Program-made: the position numbers and the translations under genes
Shown: one piece after another, positions 26,500-35,369 of the stretch
Position numbering within the stretch: the stretch's first letter is position 1
Layout of the letters: the number at the start of each line of letters is the position of its first letter
Notes under the pieces: model-generated
Databases searched by the model: none
The model's input: the letters and a program-made list of their open reading frames with translations, nothing else
What the model was told of the DNA's origin: nothing
DNA from: Thermogemmatispora onikobensis
GTDB taxonomy: Bacteria; Chloroflexota; Ktedonobacteria; Ktedonobacterales; Ktedonobacteraceae
Reading direction: 5' to 3'
DNA length: 64,000 nt
Assembly (NCBI RefSeq): GCF_001748285.1
Contig: NZ_BDGT01000010.1
Span: 1 to 64,000 of the forward strand

Positions 26500-26549
26500 A
26501 AAGAAGAGCGACCGGGTACGATCGTAACACTACCCGGTCGCTCTTCTTT
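26500..26549. terminator. Bidirectional terminator between acs and the TIM-barrel gene
   Basis: Perfect 19-bp stem (26500-26518 / 26531-26549) with a 12-nt loop. The stem starts with AAAGAAGAG and ends with CTCTTCTTT, giving T-rich ends on both strands. It sits between convergent genes. Confidence 0.85.
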
Positions 26550-26576
26550 CCCCGACGGTGGTGGGGCGGCACCTGG

Positions 26577-27530
26577 CTAATCTGCAGCAGGTGGCTCGGG
26601 TACGCCCAGTCCCGGCGCACGCAGTTCGGAAGTGGTGGCTTCGGGATAGTAGCGCTGCAAGAGTTCCAGGCCAATGCTGGCCCGCCGCACACGCTCGCGC
26701 GAGAGGGCGACCACGGTGGCCTCCAGATGACTGCCACTAGGATAGACATCGGGGGCGTTGCGCAGGCCAAATTTGAGGTAAACCGGGGCGGCCACCCGCA
26801 CTAGCTCGGCAATTTCGTAGTGACGCACGAAGCCACCGAAGTCGTCGGGAGCTTCGACATAGACATCCAGCGGCATGTCGGTCGCTTGCCGGATGGCCGC
26901 CAGCTGCGCGAGCGAGAGATCGGTTGGCGTGTTCAAGGTAGTGCCACCAAGCTGCTCCATGACACGCGCCGCCGCCGGGTTCGCGGTGCCGATCTGGACG
27001 GAGAGCTTGAAGACGAAGTCCGGAGGTAGCTCGCCAGCCTTCTTCATTTCCCCAGCAACCCACAGCAGGCCCTCGTCAGCTACCAGCACCGAGCGGATGC
27101 CCAGGCGAGCGGCACGACGGATGTCTTCCAGGGCGTAGAGGAGCTGGTCCATGCCGCGCTGTCTGGCTCCGAGATTCCGTCCTGAACGACTCACGAACTG
27201 GGCCCCTGTGTCCCAGCCGGCCCGCGGCCCAACAAAGAGGCTGACCTCAATGCCCATCTCATGCCCCAGATGGGCCATCGCCCGAATTTCGTCGCTGCGC
27301 AGCAACATGATGCCGCTCCCCTGCGAGATCCGATGGATACGCACCCCATATTCAAGGGCCGCCTGGCGCACGGCCTCCAGGGCCGCCGGTCCCTCAACAC
27401 TGGGAATTTCAACACGATACTGGGCCCCGTCGGGGAAACGCTTGGAGGAGGTGGGCAGGTCGTGGGCGTCTCCCGTCGGCAGACCCAGCCGCCGCAAGAA
27501 GGCGCGCGTCTCCTGCATCAACTCAGCCAT
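26577..27530 (-). CDS. TIM-barrel protein of unknown function (U32-peptidase-like at best)
   Basis: 317 aa. Alternating strand/helix units (YGVRIHRISQGSGIMLL, GIEVSLFVGPRAGWDTGAQF, LGIRSVLVADEGLLW, FVFKLSVQIGTANPAAARVMEQLG, DMPLDVYVEAPDDFGGF, PVYLKFGLRNAPDVYPSGSHLEAT) indicate a (beta-alpha)8 barrel. It resembles proteins loosely annotated as U32-family peptidases, but I do not see the family's cysteine motif, so I give no reaction. Start at 27530 (MAELMQETRAF) with GGAG nearby; an upstream in-frame start is less likely. Follows the carboxylesterase gene by 101 bp on the same strand. Confidence 0.6.
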   Translation of the reverse strand: MAELMQETRAFLRRLGLPTGDAHDLPTSSKRFPDGAQYRVEIPSVEGPAALEAVRQAALEYGVRIHRISQGSGIMLLRSDEIRAMAHLGHEMGIEVSLFVGPRAGWDTGAQFVSRSGRNLGARQRGMDQLLYALEDIRRAARLGIRSVLVADEGLLWVAGEMKKAGELPPDFVFKLSVQIGTANPAAARVMEQLGGTTLNTPTDLSLAQLAAIRQATDMPLDVYVEAPDDFGGFVRHYEIAELVRVAAPVYLKFGLRNAPDVYPSGSHLEATVVALSRERVRRASIGLELLQRYYPEATTSELRAPGLGVPEPPAAD

Positions 27531-27631
27531 TGTTCTCCGCTCCTGTCTTGTACTGCTCGCTCTCTCTATCAGACAGATGAGATTGCTGGCCTCCTGCTTC
27601 CTGCTCTGTTGCCTCGGCCTATCCCGGCCCA

Positions 27632-29173
27632 TTATTCGGAGAGGCCGCGCAACGGGAGGCCCTCCCAGGCTCGCCGCAGCTCGCCACCAGGATCGTTCAC
27701 AAGGCGACAGGTGAGATCAAAGATCATTGTGGCCCGCTGCTCGGGGGTGTACGCAGGCCAGTCCGGCAAACCAGGGGCCGCGGGCAGGCCGTCGCGCGCG
27801 AAGGCCAGCCAGGCGCCGCTCATCCTGGCGGCCAACTCCTGCAGCTCTGGCTGCAGGCCCTCGGCGGCGCCCAGGAAACGCCGCGCCGGTTCCAGGTTGT
27901 CGAAGACAAAGGGGATCTCCAGGGCGTGACAGGATTTGAGCTTGCCATCGAGGATCGGAGTCTCCCAGGTGAAGAGATACATGTAAACGGGCGCCGCACC
28001 CTGGGCTGCTTTACGCTCGGCCAGACGAATGGAGTTGATGCGCATCATGGCATCGCTCAGGAGAGCCACATACCGCTCCGCCGGCCTCCAGTCGGGATAG
28101 GCACCAGCATACGCCGCCAGCAGGCGCTCAGCAGCTTCTTTGTCCCTGAGCAGCAGCTGGACCCGCTGCCGTAGCCCATCCTCGTCAAGGGCGCCAAGCT
28201 GAGCGTCTCCCAGCAGGAAGAGGGTCGCTTCGTCTTTATTGGTGCCAATGATGAGCGGGACTTGCGCCGAGATGGCCGGCGCCTGGGGATCAAAGGGATG
28301 CTGCGGCAGAATCTGGCCATCGACCACCGGTCCCCAGGGACCAAGAGCATTGGGATTGACGGCGTCGTTGACTTCGATGATGCGCTGCGTTGGGATCTCG
28401 TGCAGCTGCTCTCTGTTGGCAGGCGAGATGCCGAGCGCCTGAAGCAGGCGCTCGGCGCGCTCGGTGGCCTTCCCGCGCGTGGCTATGCGCTGAGCCGGCC
28501 CGCTTTGGACAATGGCGCGATGAAAGAGGCCAGCGGCAGACGGCATGGCCATCAGGACGCAAACCTTGGCACCGCCACCCGATTCGCCGAAGATGGTAAC
28601 GTTCTGCGGATCACCGCCAAAGGCTTCAATGTTGTCCCGCACCCACTCCAGAGCCGCGACGAGATCGAGCATGCCGACGTTGCCAGACTCGGCGTAGTCA
28701 TCACCAAGCAGGTCAGCCAGATGCAGGTAGCCAAACGGCCCCAGCCGGTGATTGACAGTGACGACCACAACATCGCCGCGCCGCGCGAGATTGGTGCCGC
28801 GATAGAAGGCTGCCGAGCCAGAACCCATGCTGAAGCCGCCACCGTGACACCAGAAGAGCACAGGACGCTTGCGGCCATCAGCGACCGCCGGCGTCCAGAC
28901 GTTCAGGAAGAGGCAGTCCTCGCTCTCTTCTTCGCGCCCGCCCTCGCCAATGATAGCCCGTAGGCGCTTCATCCCTTCGGGCGGCTGCGGACAGGCCGGG
29001 CCATACTTGAGGGCATCACGGACCCCAGCCCAGGGTTCCGGCTTCGTCGGCGGGCGGAAGCGGTTGCGCCCCCCCGTCGGCCCGCCATAGGGAATGCCCT
29101 TGAAGGTTGCGATGTCATGGATGGTGGTTCCTCTGACTTTCCCGGCAGAGGTTTCGACAATGAGATCAGCCAT
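27632..29173 (-). CDS. Carboxylesterase type B family protein
   Basis: 513 aa alpha/beta-hydrolase of the para-nitrobenzyl esterase/cholinesterase-like family. Visible: N-terminal VRGTTIHDIATFKGIPYGGPTGGRNRFRPP, the oxyanion stretch VLFWCHGGGFSMGSG, nucleophile Ser198 in FGESGGGAKV, an acidic residue in IGTNKDEATLF and the histidine in SCHALEIPFVFDN. No signal peptide, so cytosolic ester hydrolysis. I chose ATG at 29173 because family similarity starts right after it and GGGAG lies upstream; the open frame extends 49 codons further without similarity. Divergent from the metallo-hydrolase/SDR pair. Confidence 0.9.
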   Translation of the reverse strand: MADLIVETSAGKVRGTTIHDIATFKGIPYGGPTGGRNRFRPPTKPEPWAGVRDALKYGPACPQPPEGMKRLRAIIGEGGREEESEDCLFLNVWTPAVADGRKRPVLFWCHGGGFSMGSGSAAFYRGTNLARRGDVVVVTVNHRLGPFGYLHLADLLGDDYAESGNVGMLDLVAALEWVRDNIEAFGGDPQNVTIFGESGGGAKVCVLMAMPSAAGLFHRAIVQSGPAQRIATRGKATERAERLLQALGISPANREQLHEIPTQRIIEVNDAVNPNALGPWGPVVDGQILPQHPFDPQAPAISAQVPLIIGTNKDEATLFLLGDAQLGALDEDGLRQRVQLLLRDKEAAERLLAAYAGAYPDWRPAERYVALLSDAMMRINSIRLAERKAAQGAAPVYMYLFTWETPILDGKLKSCHALEIPFVFDNLEPARRFLGAAEGLQPELQELAARMSGAWLAFARDGLPAAPGLPDWPAYTPEQRATMIFDLTCRLVNDPGGELRRAWEGLPLRGLSE

Positions 29174-29597
29174 CGCTTCATTGCTCCCTTTCGTTGTCTG
29201 GCAATGTGCTCTCGCTAAGCTGCGCTCTTTTCTTCCCGTCTCGGCTCTCTGGTCTCTGGCCTCTGGCCTGACATGAGTCAAGCCAACCTGACAGGCGTTG
29301 CTCCCCCTTCTCTTCATCACTCACTCAATCAAAGGACAGCGATCGTATTGCCATTGTCCCCCATCAGGGGCAGGCAAAGAGAGGCCGGAGCAGCACGCTT
29401 GTTTGAGAGGGGCTGACTGGGTAGTAAGAGGTAGCGAAGATGGATGCATTGAGTAGGGGTACTTGTCTGATGTACCATTAGAACATGCCGACCTCTCATC
29501 TTCTGACGACTGTCATGCGGTGTGGTAGCCCTGCCACAGGAACTATACGTTACGTGGCCATTGAACGTCAAGCCGCGTCAAGAAATGGAGGAAGGTC

Positions 29598-30557
29598 ATG
29601 GAGATTGTACCTGGCATTCACCGCCAGGAAGCCTACATCGGCAAGAAGCTGATGGCCCATCACTTGATCGTTGGCGAGCGCTCGCTGCTGGTCGACGCAG
29701 GTACGCCCGAGCTGGCTCGCGAGGTGCTGATTCCCTGGCTCGCGGAGCAGCTAGGCGATCCCGCCCGCCTGGATATGATCCTGGTGACGCATGGCGATGT
29801 CGACCACTTCGGCGGCCTGGAGACGCTGCGCGCCGCCTGCCCACGAGCGTTGACGCTGGTGCCCGCTCTCGATCGGCGCTGGATCGAGGACACAGAGGCA
29901 ATCTTCCGCGAGCGCTACGATGCCTACCATGCCGATCACGGCCTGACCTATGCCCCGGAGATGACGCAGATGCTGCGCTCCTGGCAAGGAAAGCCGATTC
30001 CAACAGCGCTCGGCCTGACCGGCGGTGAGGACATCCGTTGCGGGCCTGAGCTGGTGCTCCAGGTGCTCCACGTGCCCGGCCATACGCCAGGCCATCTGAT
30101 GCTGTGGGAACCCCGCCGGCGCGTGGCAATTATCGGCGATGCCCTCAATGGCGCTACCCAGATCGATCGCGATGGTGCTCCGACGGCTCCTCCTCCCTAT
30201 ACCGATCGTGATATCTATCTGACCTCGATCCAGACGATCGCTTCGCTGCAACCAGCGCTCCTGCTCACCGGCCATTTCCCTATCATGCGCGACCAGGAAG
30301 TGACCACCTTTCTGCAGGCGAGCCGCGATTTTGTGCTGCGCACCGACGCTGTGCTGGCACGCCTGCTGGCCGAGGCGACGGAGCCCTTGACGCTCGCTCG
30401 TTTGATTGAGCTGACTGACCCCGTGCTCGGCCCCTTTGGCTTTCCACCCGACCTGGAGTATGCCCTGGAGGCGCATATGCGCTGGCTGGAGCGCTACGGG
30501 CGCGTGCGCCGCCTTCAGCACGAAGGGGTTGTCGCCTGGGAGGCCGTTCGAGACTGA
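29598..30557 (+). CDS. Metallo-beta-lactamase-fold hydrolase
   Basis: 319 aa. MBL-fold core in residues about 1-215 with the metal motif THGDVDH (His65, Asp67, Asp69, His70), PGHTPGHLM, GDALNG and a late GHFP. The usual HxHxDH reads HxDxDH here, so the second metal ligand is Asp, which occurs in some MBL subfamilies and may change metal preference. The C-terminal about 80 residues form a winged-helix-like tail common in MBL hydrolases (EYALEAHMRWLERYGRVRRL). Substrate unknown; hydrolysis of an ester, thioester or lactone is plausible. Likely cotranscribed with the SDR gene 112 bp downstream. Confidence 0.85.
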   Translation: MEIVPGIHRQEAYIGKKLMAHHLIVGERSLLVDAGTPELAREVLIPWLAEQLGDPARLDMILVTHGDVDHFGGLETLRAACPRALTLVPALDRRWIEDTEAIFRERYDAYHADHGLTYAPEMTQMLRSWQGKPIPTALGLTGGEDIRCGPELVLQVLHVPGHTPGHLMLWEPRRRVAIIGDALNGATQIDRDGAPTAPPPYTDRDIYLTSIQTIASLQPALLLTGHFPIMRDQEVTTFLQASRDFVLRTDAVLARLLAEATEPLTLARLIELTDPVLGPFGFPPDLEYALEAHMRWLERYGRVRRLQHEGVVAWEAVRD

Positions 30558-30668
30558 GTCTCGGGCGTTGCCCCTTTTCCGAGCGCGCTTCCCCGCCACC
30601 GCATGACAGAAGCGAGAGCAGAGAGAGCGAGCAAAGGAGCTACTCTGATAAGGAAGAGGAGCAAAGCT

Positions 30669-31454
30669 ATGGGAGTGCTTTCCGGTCGCCTGGCGTTGGT
30701 CACCGGTGCCGGGATGGGCATCGGCCAGGGCATTGCCGTCGAGCTGGCGCGCCAGGGCGCCAGCGTTGGTATCCACTATGCTCACAGCGAAGAGGGCGCC
30801 CGCGAAACGCTGGCGCGCATTGAAGCACTGGGCGGCAAAGCGGTCGCCGTCAAGGGCAATCTGGCCCACGTAGCCGACTGCCGCCGCGTCGTCGATGAGG
30901 CTGCTGAGGCCCTGGGCGGCCTCGACATTTTGGTCAATAACGCAGGGGTCACTCGCGCCGATGATTTCCTCAAAATCAGCGAAGAGACCTACAATGAGGT
31001 CTTCGACCTCAATATGCGTGGCTACTTCTTCTGCGCTCAACAGGCCGTGCAGTACATGCTCAAGCGCGGCGGTGGCTCAATCGTGAACATCACTTCGATT
31101 CATGGCTACGCCGGCTTTCCCCGCCATTCAGCCTACGCTGCTACCAAGGGGGCCATCATCGCCTTCACACGTGAGCTGGCCATCGAACTGGCCCCCCAGC
31201 GTATTCGCGTCAACGCTGTCGGCCCCGGCATCATCGAGGTACCGCGCTATTTCGCCATCCCGGGCTACACCCGCGAGCTGGGCAATACCCTGGTGCCCTG
31301 GGGGCGCGTCGGCCACCCCGAAGATATCGGGCCAGCAGTTGCCTTCCTCGTCTCGGACGCCGCCGAATTCATCACCGGCCAGGTGCTCTATGTCGATGGC
31401 GGCACTACCGCCCGTATGGGGCTGTGGTGGGATCAGGGGGATACCCCTCAGTAG
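30669..31454 (+). CDS. Short-chain dehydrogenase/reductase (SDR)
   Basis: 261 aa classical SDR. NAD(P)-binding TGAGMGIG at residues 12-19, NNAG, catalytic triad Ser in NITSIHG with YAATK, and the C-terminal [11 protein letters not shown]. Very close in form to 3-oxoacyl-ACP reductase/glucose dehydrogenase-like sugar or alcohol oxidoreductases; substrate not assignable. ATG at 30669 with GGAAGAGGAG about 8 nt upstream; an earlier ATG at 30603 adds 22 residues unlike the family. Second gene after the MBL hydrolase, then a 12-bp stem-loop. Confidence 0.9.
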   Translation: MGVLSGRLALVTGAGMGIGQGIAVELARQGASVGIHYAHSEEGARETLARIEALGGKAVAVKGNLAHVADCRRVVDEAAEALGGLDILVNNAGVTRADDFLKISEETYNEVFDLNMRGYFFCAQQAVQYMLKRGGGSIVNITSIHGYAGFPRHSAYAATKGAIIAFTRELAIELAPQRIRVNAVGPGIIEVPRYFAIPGYTRELGNTLVPWGRVGHPEDIGPAVAFLVSDAAEFITGQVLYVDGGTTARMGLWWDQGDTPQ

Positions 31455-31471
31455 CTGATTGAGTCGGGATT

Positions 31472-31519
31472 TTCAGCGCTGGTACCCAATGCGGAACAAC
31501 CGCAGGCACCAGCGCTGAA
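31472..31519 (+). terminator. Stem-loop after the SDR gene
   Basis: Perfect 12-bp stem TTCAGCGCTGGT (31472-31483) / ACCAGCGCTGAA (31508-31519), with a nested GCGG/CCGC in the loop. No T run follows. Confidence 0.55.
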
Positions 31520-31819
31520 GGGCGGAGAAAGACAGACGGTCAGGCAGGCCGTTACCCTCTCTGCCTTGTCTGATCCGTGCCCGGCCTGCCCGCGAGAAGC
31601 GCTCATGGAATAAAGCCCACTTACTGGCGCTTCCTTCGATGGCAAGCCACCCCAGCTGCAGAGTCGAAGATTGAAGAGATGGCATTTTTACAAAAAGTGC
31701 CCTATAGTTCATAGAGGGGAGAGAAAGACAGCCAGCAGAACTTGCTGAACCATTCAGCGCGACCGAGGGCTGACCCCTCGTCCCCAGCCTGACCCACTTA
31801 CTGATGATTCCAGGATAGC
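31520..31819. other. Intergenic region before the TauE fusion gene
   Basis: About 300 bp with no gene. A short hairpin GGCATTTTT-ACA-AAAAAGTGCC lies at 31681-31701, about 145 bp before the gene, and could be an operator. Confidence 0.4.
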
Positions 31820-31845
31820 AGGAGAGACAGGAGAGACAGGAGAGC
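31820..31845 (+). repeat. Tandem 9-bp repeat carrying the ribosome site
   Basis: AGGAGAGAC is repeated at 31820 and 31829, with AGGAGAGC at 31838 directly before the ATG at 31846. Each copy contains a Shine-Dalgarno core. Confidence 0.8.
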
Positions 31846-33171
31846 ATGACCCGTAACGACACAGAGCCGCAGTCAACTACCCAAGTGGAAGAGCAGCAGC
31901 CTGCGACTGCGACTGCGGCAACGACGGCGCCTGCTATTGATGCTCAGGCCGCGACCATTATCGGTTGGATTCTCCAGGGCGGCGTCCTGGTGAGCGCCGC
32001 CGTTATTTTAGCTGGGGTTGTCTGGCTCTTTCTGCAGCCCGGCAGCCCATCCACGACAAGTGTGACGCGCTTTCCTCACTCGCTCCCCGCCTTGATGAGC
32101 GACTTGCTCCAATGGCAAGCTCCCGCGCTCATTGTGCTCGGTCTGGTCTTGTTGATCGCCACACCGGTACTACGTGTTGCTACCTCGATTGTTGCCTTCG
32201 CGCTCGAACGCGACCTTCGCTATGTACTGATCACCCTGGTCGTCCTTCTGATCTTGCTCTACAGCCTCTTCTTTGGCGACCGGGGCACCAGTAGCGCCCA
32301 TCTCAGTAGCCTGGCCCATTTCCACTTTTCCGCCCTCGTTTTCGCCTTGATTTTCTGCGGCTCAGTCGTTGCCGGCCTCCTCGGTTCCCTGATCGGCCTG
32401 GGAGGCGGCGTTTTGATCGTGCCCTTGCTGACGCTGGCTTTCGGATTGCCCATCAGCTTCGCCATCGGAGCCAGCATCATCTCGGTGATTGCCACCTCCA
32501 GCGGCGCGGCTGCAGCTTACGTGCGCGACCGCATTACCAATATGCGTGTGGGCATGTTTTTGGAGCTGGCCACCACCACGGGAGCCATCAGCGGCGCTTT
32601 TCTGGCCGGACTGCTCGCCCCGGGCGTCCTGGGGGTCATCTTCGGCATCATCCTGTTGCTATCGGCTCTGCCCACGCTCTTCAAAATGGGCGAAGAGCTT
32701 CCCTCGGGCGTGCAGAATGATTGGCTGGCCACCCACCTGAATCTGGCAAGCAGCTACCCTGATGAGCATCTCGGGCGTGAGGTTAGCTATCAGGTGACAC
32801 ATACCCCCTTGGGGCTGATTCTCATGTATGTGGCTGGAGTCATCTCGGGCCTGCTGGGCATCGGTAGCGGCGCCTTTAAGGTGCTGGCTATGGATGTTGT
32901 GATGCGCCTGCCCCTGAAGGTCTCGACAACCACGAGCAACTTTATGATCGGCGTGACGGCAGCGGCAAGCGCCGGCATCTATTTTGCCCGCGGCGATATT
33001 CCTCCTCTGGTGGCCGCGCCCGTAGCCTTGGGCATTCTCCTCGGGGCCTTGATTGGCTCTCGCTTGCTCTCGCGCCTCAGCAATCGCGTTATCCGTTTGG
33101 TCTTTTTGCCAGTGATTGTGGCAACCGCGGTGGAGATGATTCTCCACGGTCTGGGGATCGGAGGTATCTAG
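31846..33171 (+). CDS. DUF1634-TauE/SafE fusion, sulfite/anion exporter family
   Basis: 441 aa. Residues about 35-150 are a DUF1634 domain with three membrane helices (IIGWILQGGVLVSAAVILAGVVWLFL..., WQAPALIVLGLVLLIATPVLRVATSIVAFALERD). The rest is a TauE/SafE permease: GLLGSLIGLGGGVLIVPLLTL, ITNMRVGMFLELATTTGAISGAFLAG, and the second half YVAGVISGLLGIGSGAFKVLAMDVVMRLPLKVSTTTSNFMIG. DUF1634 is normally a separate neighbouring protein, so this is a natural fusion. Family role: export of sulfite, organosulfonate or related anions; substrate unknown. Own gene, with repeated ribosome sites before it and a strong terminator after. Confidence 0.88.
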   Translation: MTRNDTEPQSTTQVEEQQPATATAATTAPAIDAQAATIIGWILQGGVLVSAAVILAGVVWLFLQPGSPSTTSVTRFPHSLPALMSDLLQWQAPALIVLGLVLLIATPVLRVATSIVAFALERDLRYVLITLVVLLILLYSLFFGDRGTSSAHLSSLAHFHFSALVFALIFCGSVVAGLLGSLIGLGGGVLIVPLLTLAFGLPISFAIGASIISVIATSSGAAAAYVRDRITNMRVGMFLELATTTGAISGAFLAGLLAPGVLGVIFGIILLLSALPTLFKMGEELPSGVQNDWLATHLNLASSYPDEHLGREVSYQVTHTPLGLILMYVAGVISGLLGIGSGAFKVLAMDVVMRLPLKVSTTTSNFMIGVTAAASAGIYFARGDIPPLVAAPVALGILLGALIGSRLLSRLSNRVIRLVFLPVIVATAVEMILHGLGIGGI

Positions 33172-33221
33172 TCGTAGCCGCCCAGGTCACGATCACTCTG
33201 AGTCCACGCGGGCAATCATCC

Positions 33222-33276
33222 AATCAAGGGCACAGCCCTGCTGATCTCATGCCTGCGCTGGTCTGTGCCCTTGATT
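33222..33276 (+). terminator. Terminator of the TauE fusion gene
   Basis: 14-bp perfect stem (33222-33235 / 33263-33276), 27-nt loop, followed by TTCC. 50 bp after the stop. Confidence 0.7.
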
Positions 33277-33559
33277 TTCCACCAGGTTCTATGGCATGAT
33301 TGCTGCTGATGATTGCAACCAGGTTTCTGTTCGAGCGGAGCACAGTGCAGTATATGGTTGCCAGAGCCGGCTTTCACCCACAGATTCGCCCTCCCTGCTC
33401 TCTCGGCGCTTGCTCGACTAAGCGGCGGTCTGTTTGACCGACTGGCTAGCTCAGCGAGTTTCCACTACTGGTAGTGCTGCAAGCCATGCATGTGTATGGC
33501 CTTGCAGTCTCTCTCTCTGCTGTCTCTAAGCAAGCGATGAGGATGAAGGAAAGGGTACT
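33277..33559. other. Intergenic region before the EamA gene
   Basis: 283 bp, no gene; only weak inverted repeats (for example 33475-33505). An AAGGAAAGGG ribosome site lies at its end. Confidence 0.4.
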
Positions 33560-34474
33560 GTGCACGTTTCTCCCTCACCAACGACACGCCAGGACCGCAG
33601 CAGACGGAGTCTGGCAGGCTTAGCCCCACTTGGGGCCTCTTGCCTCTGGGGAGGCATGTACGTAGTGAGTCGCGCCAGCTTTGGCGCTATTCCTCCGGTG
33701 ACGCTAGGATTGCTGCGCCTTCTGTTGGGAGGCGCCGCCCTCTGGCTGGCACTGCGCCTGGGCGGCCATCGGGAACCTCTACCGCGTCAGGAACGCTGGC
33801 GCCTGCCTTTGCTCGGCCTGTGCATCGCCGCCACTATCACCACGCAGTTTGTCGGGACCGAGCTGGCCAGCGCCCATGATGGAGCGCTGTTGACCACGAT
33901 CACGCCTCTTTTCATTGTACCGCTGGCCTGGCTCTTGCTCGGCGAGCGCCCGCAATGGCGCGTCGTTGCTGGTACCACGCTGGCTCTGGTTGGTGTGGTA
34001 ATCATCGTTGGCAGCGAGCAGGGAAGCAACCCAAGCGCGCAGGCCCGCTCGTTGCTCATCGGTGATGGGCTGCTGATTATCTCGGCCTTCTTTTGGGCCT
34101 TGTTTACTGTTCTCGGGACGCCACTTGTCCGCAAACACTCGGCTTTGGTGGTCACAACCTACGGGACGCTTTGGAGCCTGGTCTTTTTCGCTCCTCTGGC
34201 CCTGTGGGAGTTGAGTCAGCACCCTGTGCTTTCTTTCTCGCCTGGCGCTCTGGCCAGTGTGCTCTACCTGGGATTGGGAGCAACAGCCCTCGCCTGGTTT
34301 CTCTGGTACCGCGGTGTGGAACGGCTGCCCGCGGGAGTGGCGGCTATTTTTTTCTTCGCCCAGCCGCTGGTCGGCGGTTTGCTGAGCGCACTTTTGCTAC
34401 AGGAAGTCCTGGGGCCTGGCTTCTGGCTTGGTGGCCTGGTGCTGGCGTTGGGGATCATGCTGGCTTCGCTCTGA
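33560..34474 (+). CDS. EamA-family (drug/metabolite) transporter
   Basis: 304 aa with ten predicted membrane helices in two EamA repeats, typical of the DMT superfamily. Visible: LAPLGASCLWGGMYVVSRASFG, LRLLLGGAALWLAL, and in repeat 2 LLIISAFFWALFTVLGTPLV, YLGLGATALAWFLWYRGVERLPAGVAAIFFFAQPLVGGLLSALLLQE. Probably exports a small metabolite or amino acid; substrate not assignable. Starts with GTG at 33560, preceded by AAGGAAAGGG. Monocistronic with a clear stem-loop at 34589-34631. Confidence 0.88.
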   Translation: MHVSPSPTTRQDRSRRSLAGLAPLGASCLWGGMYVVSRASFGAIPPVTLGLLRLLLGGAALWLALRLGGHREPLPRQERWRLPLLGLCIAATITTQFVGTELASAHDGALLTTITPLFIVPLAWLLLGERPQWRVVAGTTLALVGVVIIVGSEQGSNPSAQARSLLIGDGLLIISAFFWALFTVLGTPLVRKHSALVVTTYGTLWSLVFFAPLALWELSQHPVLSFSPGALASVLYLGLGATALAWFLWYRGVERLPAGVAAIFFFAQPLVGGLLSALLLQEVLGPGFWLGGLVLALGIMLASL

Positions 34475-34588
34475 GCCAGAACGGCCTGACAGCTGCTTCC
34501 AGCAAGGAGCCAGACCATCCCCTCTCTAACAAGCTGCTCGCTCCCTCGACAGACGGTCGTTCCACAATCCCAACTGCTTGCACGAGAG

Positions 34589-34631
34589 GGGGAGCGCCTG
34601 CCCAGGCTATGGGCCTCGACAGGCGCTCCCC
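34589..34631 (+). terminator. Terminator between EamA and coiled-coil genes
   Basis: 12-bp perfect stem GGGGAGCGCCTG (34589-34600) / CAGGCGCTCCCC (34620-34631), 19-nt loop, then TTGGCCTCTCTT. Sits between convergent genes. Confidence 0.65.
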
Positions 34632-34709
34632 TTGGCCTCTCTTGCTCTGCTGTGCTGCCGCCAGTTTTAGGAATACATCGCCATATATAGAAATAGAGAG
34701 CTGGCAGAA

Positions 34710-35369
34710 CTAATTGACTTGACCTCCCTGCCGTGCGTTGAGCAAGGTGGTGATTTGAGCCAATGCCTCCATAATACGCGCCTCTAAGGCCACCACCTCT
34801 CCTCTGATGCGTCCCTCTAAGGCCGCCATATCTTCTTTGATGCGTCCCTCTAAGGCCGCCATATCTTCTTTGATGCGTCCCTCTAAGGCCGCCATATCTT
34901 CTTTGGTGACCATCTTCTCTTCGATCGAGGCGACACGTTCCTCCAACGCCTCCAGCCGCCTCTCAACCTTCTCCATGCGCTCTTCCAGACGCTCCACACG
35001 CCCTTCCAACGCCTCCAGCCGCCTCTCAACCTTCTCCACACGCTCTTCCAGACGTTCCACACGCCCTTCCAAACGTTCTATGCGCCCTTCGAGACCGGCC
35101 ATGCGGTTCTCCAGGCTAGCAGTGCGCATCTCTAGCAGAGCCGTTCGCTCCTGCACAGCACGCACCTCATCACGGGTTGCCACCACCAGCGCCTCCAGGC
35201 GCTGAAACCGGGCCTCGCTCTGGCGCTCGCTGTGTAGCTGATACTCAGCCAGCTGTCGAAAACTCACCTGCATATCGGCAGCCAGCCCTCTAACATCCGC
35301 ACTAAGCACAGCAATGGCATGCTCCTGGGCACGGACGCGATCGGCCAGCCAGAACCGCTCTAGCGACAT
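34710..35369 (-). CDS. Coiled-coil protein built from internal repeats
   Basis: 219 aa, almost entirely heptad-like coiled coil, with no signal peptide or membrane helix. The middle has two copies of a 21-residue unit (EGRVERLEERVEKVERRLEAL and its variant with M), and the C-terminal part three copies of KEDMAALEGRI. At DNA level these are 63-bp and exact 33-bp tandem repeats. No enzyme motif. Could be a scaffold, length-ruler or toxin-antitoxin-unrelated structural protein; function unknown. It stands alone between the EamA and DeoR genes. Confidence 0.75.
   Translation of the reverse strand: MSLERFWLADRVRAQEHAIAVLSADVRGLAADMQVSFRQLAEYQLHSERQSEARFQRLEALVVATRDEVRAVQERTALLEMRTASLENRMAGLEGRIERLEGRVERLEERVEKVERRLEALEGRVERLEERMEKVERRLEALEERVASIEEKMVTKEDMAALEGRIKEDMAALEGRIKEDMAALEGRIRGEVVALEARIMEALAQITTLLNARQGGQVN
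34806..34904. repeat. Three exact 33-bp tandem repeats within the coiled-coil gene
   Basis: Units at 34806-34838, 34839-34871 and 34872-34904 are identical and encode KEDMAALEGRI in the leftward gene. A degenerate copy precedes them (to about 34805). Confidence 0.92.
34957..35082. repeat. Two 63-bp tandem repeats within the coiled-coil gene
   Basis: Units start at 34957 and 35020 (63 bp apart) and differ at a few positions. Each encodes a 21-residue (three-heptad) coiled-coil unit. Confidence 0.88.

Noticed and set aside
26577-27530. Firm assignment as U32 peptidase
   Set aside because: Barrel-like pattern only; the diagnostic U32 cysteine-containing motif is not seen, so the reaction is left open.
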